A DNA stretch of 64,000 nucleotides from Allacma fusca (GCA_947179485.1 CAMXBY010000055.1:124001-188000), one strand, 5' to 3'. Shown: positions 34,967 to 46,431, numbered from the stretch's first letter. Notes: generated from the letters alone by a model not told the origin. Translations and numbers: made by a program.

Positions 34967-35295
34967 TGTCAGGATTGACTTTCCTAATTCTAATTAAATA
35001 ACTAAAATATAACTAATAGTCTCTGAAATTATGAAAGACTAGACTTGAGACGAGGATAATCGTAATTATGAGAGCGCACCAAATGTAAAAATAATGTGGA
35101 GAGGAGGCTCAAGTGTGGAGCGTTCGAGTTCTTGTGAGAGACCTCCTTTATTCCTTATAGCCATCGTCCAGCAGGACTCAACCTGAAGTGGAGGATGATT
35201 GGAACTCCCAGTTCCAATCACCCCACTTCCCCTTAAATATATATAAGTATGGGAGTACTTGTACTCCCATAAGGATGTGTGAGACCCCTCTCACA
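34967..35295 (-). repeat. 5' LTR of the Gypsy element
   Basis: 329 bp, with no difference found on reading it against 17,014-17,342. On the minus strand it carries a TATA-like box about 50 bases from its start, the three consecutive hairpins and an AATAAA signal. It is the promoter copy for the element. It is followed on the high-coordinate side by the AGAA target duplication (35,296-35,299). Confidence 0.95.
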
Positions 35296-35299
35296 AGAA

Positions 35300-38200
35300 T
35301 GTACGATTTTTCTTTCCAATTTACTACTTAAAAAATACATCAGAATGTTATAGCAAAAACTTGAGAAGAAAGCCTCGTAAGTTTATGAGTTTAATTTCTT
35401 TCTTCATCAATTTAATCTCCAATACTTGACTGTTTCAGGGTAAATGACACTCAGTGGCGCGAAAGCTCAAATTAGAGCAACACCTAAAATACTTCAAAAA
35501 GTTTGTAGAAAAATCCTTCGCAGAATACCTAAAATTATGTCCATTGTCGGGTTATTGTTTTCAATTTCAGTTGCTAAAAATCCAGTTGGAAATCACTCAA
35601 AATATAAAGTTACATTAAATTTTATTTAATAACCTGTTTTATAAGGCTATCGGCAAAACAGGGTTCAGTTGAATTGTTTACTAAAATGTACACATTTTTT
35701 AGGTGATTTTTCCGAGCATTTTGTAAAATTGCGTTCAGAAAGAATTGTATTTGCAAAATCAAGTGACCGTCTCGTATTGTTCAGGCTCCAAGACAATTCG
35801 TAACGTCACGAAATCTTCTGAACAGCGTGGGGTTTCGGTGCAAGAAATAGTCATGTGGCGTCAAAGCCAAGCCTTAAATATACCAGATCATTATCACGTT
35901 CTAAATAAGCATCGTCTCTTTGATAGGAAATGTTTTTGAAACGGCTTGTTTCCAACTGTCAACAACACATGCGTAATCGATTGTATTATGAGGTATATAA
36001 CTATACCCCAAGATAGCGGAGCAAATCCCGGATTATTTTTGAAACAGTGAAACATTCAAAATTAATTTTTGAATATTTCAAAATTATTACAGAACAAGTT
36101 CCGCTTGTCAACTGCTTAAAGCATAGAAAAAACAATCTAGATGTGTGCTCTTATTGTGCAAACGGGTACTTTAAATATTGGTTTGAAATATTTTAAGCAC
36201 TGGGGTTTAATTTATTAAATGGGAATTTACTTCTTGTGTATAGATTGAGTTCACAACTTGACTTGGGAAATACTGATTTTGAGTAAGACGTTAGTACTAT
36301 TTTCTTCAATCTTAAGAAACTTCGTTTTCCTTTTTCAAAAAATTATGAAATCAATTGACCCATGGGATTTGAAAGGATAAGTACGAAAAATATTTTGTGC
36401 AGCGTGGAAAGTTGCAGTAAAATTGTGTATTAATTTTTAGATTAATTTTTTCCATTAGCTAAGGATTTAGAGAAATTCCTAATTAAAATCCTATTGACTT
36501 GGCAGATGTGATTTTGAATTCGTCGTAAAATAAATGGGATACAAAACTTTGTTCGACTGTTCAATGCAAGGAAGAATATTTTCCATTGAGAATCAGAAGA
36601 TTTTCAGATTTTATTAAAAAAACTAAGAACTGTGGCTAACATATTTAAAAAAAACGTCAACATCGTAATGTTAACTTTGTCACATTACCTGTGGATATAG
36701 AAACATAATATTCACATTTTTCAAAAAATTAGATATGTGATTGGTTGTAATTTTTGTATAAAGTCTCGAAAATACATATGGAAAAAAAGTCAAAATACAA
36801 AATATCACCGGAAAACATTTAAAAAGTAGATTTTCCCATATAAAGTAGTGTCAGCTGGATTGCTTTTCACATCCTGGTTTATAGTTAACCAACTTATATG
36901 TTGACATGATAAATTTGTGGAAACCTTACACAAAATAATTCAAACTTCTCGTAAAAATTCAGTCACTGGCGTGAAAGCAAAATTGTTTTTATTTTTCAAA
37001 ATGTGTTGCATAATATGCATACATAATTTACAAGGCGATTAGATTAATATTATAAAAGTCAATTGACTATAAAGTTAGTCCTCTAGACAACAAACATAAA
37101 TTAAATGCTGCTGTAATTGTTTAGATTTTTTGTCACAATATGGATTCATGCCAAGAAAAGTGTACACATGGAAATTTCATTTAATACTAAATAAAGCTGA
37201 AATTGTTGCATGTCAATCAAAAGAAGCAGACACGATGTTTCAGTTTTATTTTAATACACGTTACATCTCAAGACTACACGGGAAATCCAACTGCAGTAAA
37301 TTTGAAAACTTCCCGGGGGAATGTCTGTTAAAATATTTTAAAAAAGGACAATTATACCTGAATTTAAATTATTTAGTTTAGTTTTGCTGTGATTTCAAAA
37401 CCGTTACAAAAAAAGTGTCTCTTGTCAATAGTTGGCTTTAAGCATGGACAAGACAATCTAGCTTCTAAATTCTTTTTGTAACCAAGAACTTCAAATTTTA
37501 CATTGTTGCCATTTGACATATTTTAAGAACAACGCTGCATATATTGAAATTGATTAAAAACCTTGAACTGTTTACTTTATTTTTTCATATTTCGATTCAA
37601 ATCTAACTTAATACAAAACAGCTAAAGAAATATTTTTGTGCAGCGTGGAAATTGGGAATTGCCTGCCCTACGCTGATTATGCCAAAAATGTCCAAAATTC
37701 CATAGCTGCCGAAAATGCCATGAATTGAAAATGACCAAAATGCCCGTGCATTTTCGGTAGGCAAAGTGAAAAAAATACCATAGAATTTTTAATTGGCCAA
37801 CCGTGGATGCACTGACCCGGAGTGTAGATGTGGACTGTAGAACTTTTCTCATTACCATGATTTCCAGACAGAATACCTTGTGTGGCGTGAATATGAAAAT
37901 ATTTTAGAAATTTCTATGCAATAATTATGATTAATATTTGCTATGCGATTGTAATGTATGACAAACGAAGTTGCAGAAAATATTTTCGCTGTGAGCGGAG
38001 TAGAAATTGCAAAAATCCTAATAAACAACTTTATTTTGCGCATATTTCTATCGGTGCTGCGAAAAATGTCTCTACGTTGAGAAATATCATCATGGCCGGG
38101 AAAATGGAGAGGAAATTTTTAAAGAGCTTTAGTTTCAAAAGCAAAAATGCGAATGATACAGGAAATGAAAGTATTTCTATTGTTGGAATTTATCATGGAC

Positions 38201-40366
38201 AAAAATTTGTCATTCAAAAATTAAATATCCCGCTCAAATTTATACTAGGATTTTGATATTTGGGTCGCAATGATTTTAGGTTTTAAAACTATTATTTATT
38301 ATCGATTTAAATCAAGTTTTGAATTTCTGAACACAAACTATTTATTACTGTTTTCCAAGTATCTGTTACAATTGCAATTAACTCTTTATTACAACAATTA
38401 ATTCTAAAGTGTTCTTGAAGATACAAATATATGCTTGTGGCGAATGTGGTTCGGAGGGACTTTGGAAGAATTTTTTGTTTTGCGAAATCGTAGTAATGTC
38501 AATGTGCAGATGTACCAAGAAGTCATTTCGGACAGAAAGCAAATGAGTAAGTTCCAGTCGCATGTGGAAATTTTTCTATTTATTTTATTGTTTTAAAATA
38601 AAAGGCTGACTAAAATTGTTACATTGATGTTTTTTTAATTTTAAGCATTAGTGTCGCACAGGTTATTTATGCATGAACTGCGTTGTGTTCATATTGCTTT
38701 AAATTTGCAAATTTGCATATTTTTGTGTTCATAAAAAAATTTAATTACTAGTCCATTTGTTTCCTGACAGAAGTTAATCTTTAAATCTGACATTAAGTTA
38801 GACCAACCTGTTCAGAAAATTTAATTCGCTATTATATAATTCAATTAATATTTGTATATTGTAAATACGTTTCTTGTAATGAAAATTTTCTAGTCATTAA
38901 ATTCTGATATGAAACTCTGTAAGCAATTGTTAAATTAATTCTAAGCAGTATATACATACATGTGCGCACTAACGAAACACCGAAAAAAGGTAAACATCAA
39001 AATATTTAGAATTTATTCACCCAATTCAGGATACTAGGATTGAATTCACTCATTTCTTGAAACAGTAAGGATTTTTGAAATTAATAAATTGATACGCTTA
39101 AAAGTGGCAATATTTTGAGAAATTTATAATTGGACTTGAATTCTAGATTTCAATTTAAAATTTTCAACTACTTTTAACCTTGTTCCAATCATGATTGTTA
39201 AATTTGTTTGTTTGAAAATTCGAAACCAAAACTTAATTCGAGCACCACTTGTTTTTTAGAAATGTAAAGTTTCCACGCCGCTTAAGAAATTGTTCGCATT
39301 ATTAATCATCACCCTTTAGCAGATAATAACGGATATTTTTTAACAGAGTAGCAAGAATAAAGACTATTAGAGAAATATTGAACAGTTTGTTTAAAAGCAA
39401 AATTTTTTATAAATTTTGACATATCAAGGGATATTTTCTTTTCAATGGATGACTCCGGTACACTTATACGAGGCGGGCTTTGGACATATTGCGATCTTAA
39501 ATAATAAAAAATATGGTGGTAAATTAGTTAAATCGGTACTAACTGGTGAATTTTTGTAACGATTAAAGATGTATGGCCTGTCATTGAATCCGTAATGTGT
39601 AAGGGTCTTTGTGTGTATCTGTTCTGCATTCATATCTATACTTGTGGTAGTGGCTGAACCCAAAACGCACAACAGGTTGGGAGGATCTCCGTAATACTCA
39701 TATTTGCGTTTTTGTTTATATAAATGTATTTTTGCGTTACAAATTCCTTACGTACTTCAAAGGCGACCTAAAGATGATTTTATTTGAAGGCATTCTCAGG
39801 ATATTTTTAAGACCATGTGTGTTCTCTGGGTAGTTTATCAATGTCCTGGATTAGAAAACGTTGTTAAGACCTTGCGCACTTTACGCGGGAATTGTTTTCG
39901 TCATTACAAGAAAGAGCCACAGTACACAGCACAGGAGTAGTAAGCATCCCAAGAAGTTCCAAAATGTATTTCCTTTGGTGTTTTCGGAGCAATTCATATT
40001 CAATTCCAGGGAGATTCAAAAAAGACAACATTGGGAAAGTTTACGGAAAGCGTGAAATAACGTAAGCCCTGCCATCTGCACTCAGGTCATGGAATTTTCA
40101 AAGCAAAGATTCCTTGAGTTCAAAAACGTAATTAAGCCGGCCTTATAGAATAATTCACTGTATTTCTAATCCGTATTAAATTTTTAACATCTCATTTTGT
40201 ACCACGTACTTTACAAATTGTACTCATAATATTTTACTAGGCGTTTCCATAAAATTAATTACAAATCATGTAACACGTAATACCCGGCCAGGAAGGAAAA
40301 ATATTTTAAACGGCGTGAGAGCTCTAAATTCAAAAAACATTAAATCCTTAATGAATTGGTCCAGAC
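35300..40366 (+). repeat. Degenerate module array, block 3
   Basis: The array resumes exactly where the LTR element interrupted it. Cores near TGGCGTGAAAGC start at about 35,455, 35,856, 36,967, 37,883 and 40,310 (as CGGCGTGAGAGC). Variants reading GCAGCGTGGAAA occur near 36,401 and 37,622. No gene is apparent. The section 37,860-38,230 is a direct paralogue of 43,270-43,620, and 38,975-39,960 is a direct paralogue of 50,675-51,420. Confidence 0.7.
38975..39960 (+). repeat. Block paralogous to 50,675-51,420
   Basis: Long recognisable identity with the block about 11.7 kb downstream, in the same orientation. Shared phrases include CGAAACACCGAAA, CATTTCTTGAAACAGTAAG, GCACAACAGGTTGGGAGGAT, GACCATGTGTGTTCTCTGGG and TGTCCTGGATTAGAAAACG. 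It is better conserved than most array modules, so it is either a younger duplication or under constraint. It contains a core in inverse orientation (TTTCCACGCC near 39,270). No ORF is conserved between the copies. Confidence 0.8.
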
Positions 40367-40640
40367 CAGTGCTGGGACCTCTACTCTACTGAAAATAGAG
40401 GTAGTGGTAGAAATAGAGTAGGGTCGTTAAAATCAGCAAAACATTAGTAGAGGTGTAGTAGAGGTATACAGAAATTCTAGCATAATAGAGGTAGAGTAAA
40501 ATAGTAGGCTAACATAAAATTAAGTGAGTAGAGGAGCGTTATTTAGGGTCCCAATTTAGATACCAGTAGTAGGAGTAGAGGTAGAACAGTACATCGTATT
40601 CTAATGATAGAGTAGAGGTAGTAGTAGTAGTAAGCTTATA
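40367..40640. mobile_element. hAT-like element end with AGTAGAGGT word (other end not found)
   Basis: It starts CAGTGCTGGGACC, a typical hAT terminus. It is followed by dense AGTAGAGGTAG words in both orientations, ending in a GTA microsatellite near 40,615-40,632. I could not find a matching right end with target duplication, so this may be truncated. Its left flank GTCCAGAC would be the target copy. Confidence 0.5.
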
Positions 40641-41237
40641 GTAATAATAAGTAATACATAAATTTACCATTTCCCTGAACACCCAATTTAATACTCGGAA
40701 TGACATCTGGTGTCCGTACATACAACCTCACTTCACTTCATCATTACAGTAACTCATGAACGTGTTTTGTAGCTGCAAATGCAATAGAAGGGAATTGGAA
40801 GTACATAACCAAATGTCATAACCACGTAATTCCCTTTATAAACACGCTAGTTTTTAAGTTTTTATCTAATTTAGTTTGTGGTAATTTTTTAGCTGTACTA
40901 ATGGGGTAATGATCTTATTGTATTCAATAAAGCCTCACTATTAACGTTAAACTAGCAGAAATCAGGGCTGTCACGGGCCTAAATACCGATACTTTTTTAA
41001 TTATTGAGATACGACGGAAACATTTAGCACAAAGCTAGGTATTCATGAAACAAACTTTCAATTTTGAAGAGGATTTTTTGAATACCAATTCCGATTCGAA
41101 TTATTTTTTAAAAACCCGATTTACAGCTATTGTGAGCACCGGAATTCAAAAATTCTTTTTGGATTCCAATTCTACTATGTTCACGAATTATAATTTAAAG
41201 ATGGCACAAACCTTTGCTCTCGCTAGGACATTGGGCC
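40641..41237. other. AT-rich spacer with a second hAT-like end near 40,967
   Basis: No gene is seen. CAGGGCTGTCACGGGCC at about 40,967 looks like a hAT left terminus and is followed by GGAATTC/ATTCC words. The matching right terminus was not found. The last 8 bases (ATTGGGCC, 41,230-41,237) are the target duplication of the following element. Confidence 0.4.
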
Positions 41238-42169
41238 CAGTGTTGCGACCAAATCCAAATAATATTTGAAAATTCAATTTCAAATGCGAATCAAACCAAA
41301 TACAAATATACATTTTCTAATAAATTGGTTTATCGAATCGAATTCGGTTGTTTGTAATTTGAAATTGGTTTTGAAATACGGATGAACTTCAAATCAAATA
41401 TGATTTTATCATTTGAAAACCAAATCAATTTCGAATCCAGATTGACTTAATGCAAAATTTGAATTCGAAATTGGTTTTGAACTTGGTTTTTAATTGTATC
41501 ACATAAAGTCTAAAACATTGAAATTTTCTGGACTATTGAACGATCGATTTGTGGATGACTTACAAGCATTGCATTATTTGCAGTTACTGACAATTACTTG
41601 CCACGTGTTTCTTACGATTAAAGTTGCGATTACGATTTCACTTGATTTCTAATACCACTTTTGCAGCATATCGTACCAGGTACCAAAATTACTATAAAAT
41701 AATATTCAAATTAAACAGGAAGATATTCAAGATCCATCAGTTGACGAAACTTAAGTAATTCATGCTCAAATTACGCATCCATCGCCCACGACCATTTCAA
41801 AATCAAACATTAAGTTAGCATACAGAAGCAATTACTTACTAGTGTACAAACAATATGTTAAACAATCAACATACTTTTACTTATAGTTCTTGAATGCAAA
41901 GCCGGTCCGAATTTTTAAACAAGAAAAAAATGAGTATGTATTCACAAGACAAGTAAACTAGCTGATTAGTATTATTTTTACAGTAGAATTTTTTAAAGAT
42001 CCCAAGTGCACCACTAGTAATATGTTGGCACACCTAATTTAATTAAGTGCTTTTTTGTCCTTTTCTCTTTGATTCATGCTTCATACGTGGTCATTTAAGA
42101 CTATTAAAACATAGTCCCCGAAGAAATGCCCACTAATGTTGAACCTGAACAATGTTCTGTATAAAAGTC

Positions 42170-42490
42170 AAATGGATAAGCCTAATCTTGATTTAATGAA
42201 TGAATTGGAAGCGTATTTAGCTTCGTCCAGTGCCGCTTCCTCATCTCTGAAAAATGGGGTGCTTTGGTGGTGGAAGTTTATTATTTAAATTAGAATTAAT
42301 ACACAATAAATAAGTTAAACTACTATTTTGGCAGCTTTTAACTTGTTTTACGACAATGAACACTCATTCCATAATGTGTCAAAAATATTTAGATTTGCTT
42401 AGGAGCTTCAACAACTGGTGTGCTTATTCGCAACAGGAACCGACTTATTGACTGAGAAAAGAATGGCAATGCATGCTGTTACTACTTGAA
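42170..42490 (+). pseudogene. Relic of hAT transposase C-terminal (dimerisation) region
   Basis: The plus-strand translation near 42,190-42,270 reads LMNELEAYLASSSAASSSL and then a WWWKF block. This resembles the hAT pattern (D/N)E(L/I)xxYL...LxWW that opens the dimerisation domain. Near 42,440-42,490 FATGTDLLTEKRMAM matches the family's (V/L)FSxxGDLLTEKR block. The two parts are separated by a degenerate stretch of about 130 bases and a frame change, and stops follow. It is therefore a dead remnant. It identifies the superfamily and the element's coding strand. Confidence 0.7.
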
Positions 42491-42615
42491 CTTGTAAAAA
42501 GGCTTTACGCAGTTGTTAGCAAAATTCTCAGTGAGTTTAGTGAGTAGAATTGTTTGGCTGACTTATACTTAACCATATTCGCCTGTTTGGGCTAGCTGAA
42601 ACTTGAAAAACCAAG

Positions 42616-42995
42616 TTCAAATCCAATTTCAAATCAAATTCAATTTCGGATAATTTGTTGATTTGAAATGCAAATAAAATTCGGATTCAAATGAAACACT
42701 GCATTTGGTTTTTTCAAACCGGTTATTTACTCAATTGATTTGGTTTTTCAAATTCAAATCAATTTAAGAGGCGTGAATAAATTGCAATTGAAAACCGAAT
42801 TCAAATCCAATTTCAAATCAAATTCAATTTCGGATAATTTGTTGATTTGAAATGCAAATAAAATTCGGATTCAAATGAAACACTGCATTTGGTTTTTTCA
42901 AACCGGTTATTTACTCAATTGATTTGGTTTTTCAAATTCAAATCAATTTAAGAGGCGCGAATAAATTGCATTTGAAAACCGAATTCAAATCCAAT
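42616..42995 (+). repeat. 184-bp tandem duplication inside the hAT element
   Basis: The phrase beginning TTCAAATCCAATTTC starts at 42,616, 42,800 and (partial) 42,984, a period of 184 bp. The two full copies are nearly identical, for example AAGAGGCGTGAATAAATT against AAGAGGCGCGAATAAATT. The duplication is therefore much younger than the host array. Confidence 0.88.
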
Positions 42996-43032
42996 TTCGG
43001 ATTTGAAAATATTTGATTTGGTCGCAACACTG

Positions 43033-43761
43033 ATTGGGCCAGGTACCTAAGCTCCCACAAAATTTCATTCCGATCCCGACTGGGCATGGGGCGTGGGTTA
43101 CTTGTAAGCAAATATTTAGCTGTTGTCAAAGCGGACAGATTGCATTTCCTGGACGTCATAACTGGCGTTGTTCTAACCAATCGATGTTACATACTGTAAG
43201 CTGTAATGTCGATGCACTGACAGCAATATCGACGCACAGAAAGTTGTTTTGATTATAATCTCATAACGCCGATTTTCCAGGCAGAATCTCTTGTGTGGCG
43301 TGAACGCTAAAACATTTTGGAAATATCTAAGCAACAGTTATAATTAATTATTTGCAATGCGATTGTTATGAGTGACAAAGGAAGTCGCAAAAAATATTTT
43401 TGCTGTGAACGGAGGAGTAATGTAAAAAATCTTCAAAAAAAAATTTGATTTTGCGTATATTTCTATCGGTGCTGGTTAAATGAAAAATGTCGCTACGTTG
43501 AAAAATATCATCATGGCCGGGAAAACGGAGAGGAAGTTTTTAAAGAGCTATAGTTTCAAGAGCGAAATGCGAATGATGCAGGAAATAGAAGTATTTCTAT
43601 TGTTGGAATTTATCATGGATGACCCGACCTTCGTAAAAATATTTCGGTATAACTGTTGCTGCAAATGTTTGGGAATTGTCCAAAACTTTAGAATCTCAAG
43701 AATAATCTTCCTAAGATAAAAATTGAGACTGCTGGAGTTTCTATCTTAAAAAACTGGGTAC
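43033..43761 (+). repeat. Degenerate module array between two transposons
   Basis: A core (TGGCGTGAACGC) starts near 43,296. The text 43,270-43,620 parallels 37,860-38,230. Within it, the translation of 43,485-43,560 keeps a phrase similar to the other copy (NIIMAGKxERKFLKS). No complete gene is visible. The last 8 bases (43,754-43,761, CTGGGTAC) are the next element's target duplication. Confidence 0.6.
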
Positions 43762-44049
43762 CAGTGCCTGTCATGGGAACAGAAAAGTTGTCCCCGTTCC
43801 CATTCCCGTTCCCACAGTTCGGGTTTGGGTGCAAGGCAGAACCCAATTCAAAATTGCACCCGAAATCTTGTGAACAAAAGTGCCGCACCCAGACTGGAAA
43901 TTTTTAAAATTATAGCACCCAAACCCGTTTCCGTTCCTGTTCCCAAAAATTAATTTTGGGTGCACCCAAACCCGTACCCAAAACTCTGGAACCCGTTCCC
44001 GTACCCGACACGGAAGTTCATATATTCAAGGATAAAAGTTATGCATTAT

Positions 44050-45468
44050 CAGGGATGGGAAATTTACAAAGACGACCTGCAGGATTGGATTAACGGATTA
44101 AAGGAAAAACTTTCGATCACTTGGATTGGATTAACGGATTAAAGGAAAAACTTTCGATCACTTGGATTGGATTAACGGATTAAAGGAAAAACTTTCGATC
44201 ACTTGGATTGGATTAACGGATTAAAGCAAAAACTTTCGATCACTTGGATTGGATTAACGGATTAAAGCAAAAAATTCCGATCACTTGGATTGGATTAACG
44301 GATTAAAGCAAAAAATTCCGATCATTTGGATTGGATTAACGGATTAAAGCAAAAAATTCCGATCACCTGGATTGGATTAACGGATTAAAGCAAAAAATTC
44401 CGATCACTTGGATTGGATTAACGGATTAAAGCAAAAAATTCCGATCACCTGGATTGGATTAAGGGATTGACGGGGAAACTCCAAACATTTGGATTCGATT
44501 AAAGATTTGATGAATAAAACTTCGCAGATTTACATGGGATTTCCAATAAAGATGCAGATATTAAGGATTGATGAACAATATCAAAAAGTTTCTAACGGAT
44601 GAGCACATAGACCAATTTAAAGCTTATATAAATGAGGTTTACGGGCCAACATTTCTTAATACATACTTAGATCATTTACACTAATGGCCACCATAAATTC
44701 GGTAATTCATATTGGGATAATGCGATGAATCAAATATCCTAATAGTTGGTTCAAATTACAAGGTTGGTCCCATTTATTCAAAGAAATTAGTATGCAGTAA
44801 ATTATTGGGGATGGAGTGGAACCAGGAATAGTCTGCTTAAATTAGAAAGATATAGGTCAAATCGCAATTCCAACCTACATATTTATGATACACATTTAAA
44901 TTATTGTATTGAACAACTGAAATGCTAGTAATAAAAATATGCACATATTTGAGGCAAACTTAAAGAAAATTTGTTACTCCGTAATTAATACAAAAAAGCT
45001 TAAAGCTTTTACTATGCTCCCACGTTCTTTTCTCAGATTTATATTTTTACAAACTGTACTTCATGATTCCTGTTTGAAAACGCTAGCCTTGGAATTGCGG
45101 CATGTCAACAAACACAAGCTACATGTTCATTATGAAACCGCTAGATGTTGAAAAACGTGAAAAAATGTAGCAATGACATAGCAGGAGACATAATCCAATC
45201 CACACTACTGACAGCAGTGGATTTTGGGATTAGGATTGACCGAATAATTTATCAAGTTTTGGATTAGGATTGGGGATTAATTCGTTTCCATGTAAATAAT
45301 TGGATTAAACTAATAGATTAAAATGAAAGCATTAAGCCGGGATTGAGGATTAAGGATTAGATTCAAATTTCCACAACACTTGGATTGGGATTGGGATTAA
45401 ATACTTTTTATAAATTTTGTAATCCGGGATTAATTTAATCCCGGATTAATAATCCATTCCCATCCCTG
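44050..45468. mobile_element. Nested hAT-type element, GGATTA-word family, with internal minisatellite
   Basis: Terminal inverted repeats CAGGGATGGGAA and TTCCCATCCCTG are flanked by TGCATTAT at 44,042-44,049 and 45,469-45,476. GGATTA and TAATCC words fill both ends. The left subterminal zone has expanded into a 41-bp minisatellite (44,082-44,465). The remaining interior (about 44,500-45,200) shows short frames with no recognisable domain. Confidence 0.92.
44082..44465 (+). repeat. 41-bp minisatellite, about 9.3 copies
   Basis: Units start every 41 bases from 44,082 (44,082, 44,123, 44,164 and so on to 44,451). Each begins GGATTGGATTAACGGATTAA. Two unit variants are segregated along the array: the first three or four units end GAAAAACTTTCGATCACTT-like, the later ones CAAAAAATTCCGATCA-like. 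This indicates expansion in at least two rounds. Confidence 0.95.
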
Positions 45469-45862
45469 TGCATTATATATACTTATTGTTTCAATTTTTG
45501 CTAACATTGGCTACACACAATTGCACTCATTCTATTTGTAATATTTCATTCTACTTAAGTAATTAATTTTATAGTTTTTAAGTCACCTTACAACTACTAA
45601 GCACAACATATACGCATATAATTAATTTTTATTGTCACATTTCATCATTCGACGTGGGATGATCTGTTCAAACAAAGAGCGTTTGCCTCTAAACTACAAC
45701 AACGACACAAAAATAGTCGGTCACACCAAGTCAAAACAAATCAATCATGTAATTATCGTTATGCTCGCAAGATTCCTCTGTACACGGGTACGCATGAACA
45801 GAAGCGGGATTTTGAAAATACCGTTCCCGATCCTGTTGGGTACAGATCCCATTCAGCCTGTT

Positions 45863-46431
45863 GTCGGCTAAACTTCCTAACCGGCTAAAATAAAAAATGC
45901 TTAGAATGCAGACCGGCTATTTAGCGCCGTCGCTCAAAACTCAAACCAGCCATAATTACCCCACTTACCTCAACTTGACCACACCTTCCGCTTCCCTTAC
46001 ACTAATCCCCGCACCCATCTGCTAATAATAATCCCAGTATTTCCCCTCCGCTTCACAACCATTTCACAACCACTTCCCCTTCCAATACATGGCCCATCCA
46101 CTTCCCCTCCCCTTCCCCTCCACTTCCCCTCCACTTCCCCTCCACTTTCCCTCCACTTTCCCTCCACTTTCCCTCCACTTCCCCTCCACTTCCCCTTCCA
46201 ATACATAACCCCTCCCAAAAGGGTGTAGGGAAGTTAAGGGTAGTGGTCTCGAAGTGGACTGGAAGTGGAGGTGAATTGTGGGGTAGTGGAGTTGAACTCC
46301 ACTCCACTTACATGATATACTGCAAAGGGGAATTATGGCCGGGTTTCACTTTATAGTTTGTAGCGGGAGCGCTATAGCCGGTTTTCATTTTAGGCATTTT
46401 AAATTATATCCGGTTAGGAAGTTTAGCCGAC
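45863..46431. mobile_element. Probable nested element with ~100-bp imperfect inverted repeats
   Basis: The left arm (about 45,863-45,957, starting GTCGGCTAAACTTCCTAACC) is matched by the inverted right arm (about 46,333-46,431, ending GGTTAGGAAGTTTAGCCGAC). CCGGCTA words occur in both. The flanking 8-mers, AGCCTGTT and GCTGTATT, are only similar, so the target duplication is uncertain. The centre is a polypyrimidine array that may itself be a further insertion. Confidence 0.6.
46085..46210. repeat. Polypyrimidine minisatellite (CCACTTCCCCT)n
   Basis: About eleven irregular copies of an 11-bp unit, CCACTTCCCCT or CCACTTTCCCT, give a strand-asymmetric C/T tract. A G/A-rich complement (GAAGTGGACTGGAAGTGGAG) follows near 46,249-46,270. 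Frames across it (repeated GKWRGSGG) are artefacts. Such mirror-like tracts can adopt triplex DNA. Confidence 0.85.

Larger units (their letters stand above)
17014..35295 (-). mobile_element. Young, giant Ty3/Gypsy LTR retrotransposon with accessory ORFs
   Basis: An 18,282-bp element on the minus strand, bounded by 329-bp LTRs in which I see no difference. It has TG...CA ends and a 4-bp target duplication AGAA (17,010-17,013 and 35,296-35,299). Coding order is gag, protease, reverse transcriptase, RNase H, integrase, which is diagnostic of Ty3/Gypsy. It is then followed by a very long Ser/Thr/Pro-rich extension and two extra ORFs where an env gene would lie. Its length is roughly two to three times that usual for the family. 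It looks nearly whole, with about one break in pol. The matching LTRs imply a very recent insertion. It landed inside a host array module; a relative of the empty site survives near 11,775-11,800. Confidence 0.95.
41238..43032 (+). mobile_element. hAT transposon with decayed transposase, TTCAAAT-word family
   Basis: 18-bp perfect terminal inverted repeats (CAGTGTTGCGACCAAATC) are flanked by the 8-bp duplication ATTGGGCC at 41,230-41,237 and 43,033-43,040. Both ends are dominated by AAATTCAAATC words in both orientations. The interior, plus strand, keeps relics of a hAT transposase C-terminus (42,170-42,490), which ties this whole class of 8-bp-duplication elements to hAT. At the right side a 184-bp unit is tandemly repeated. 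At about 1.8 kb it is internally shrunken and cannot be autonomous. Confidence 0.93.

Noticed and set aside
38975-39960. Protein-coding gene in the paralogous block (for example the minus-strand frame at 39,442-39,672)
   Set aside because: The frame is not kept in the second copy at 50,675-51,420.
44082-44465. CRISPR-like array
   Set aside because: The units are contiguous 41-bp repeats without spacers, in a eukaryotic transposon.
45969-46303. Further nested element flanked by CCACTTAC
   Set aside because: The supposed target repeat is part of the local CCACTT word, and the ends show no convincing inverted repeat.
45997-46307. Frames encoding repeated GKWRGSGG-like residues
   Set aside because: Direct translation of the CCACTTCCCCT minisatellite.
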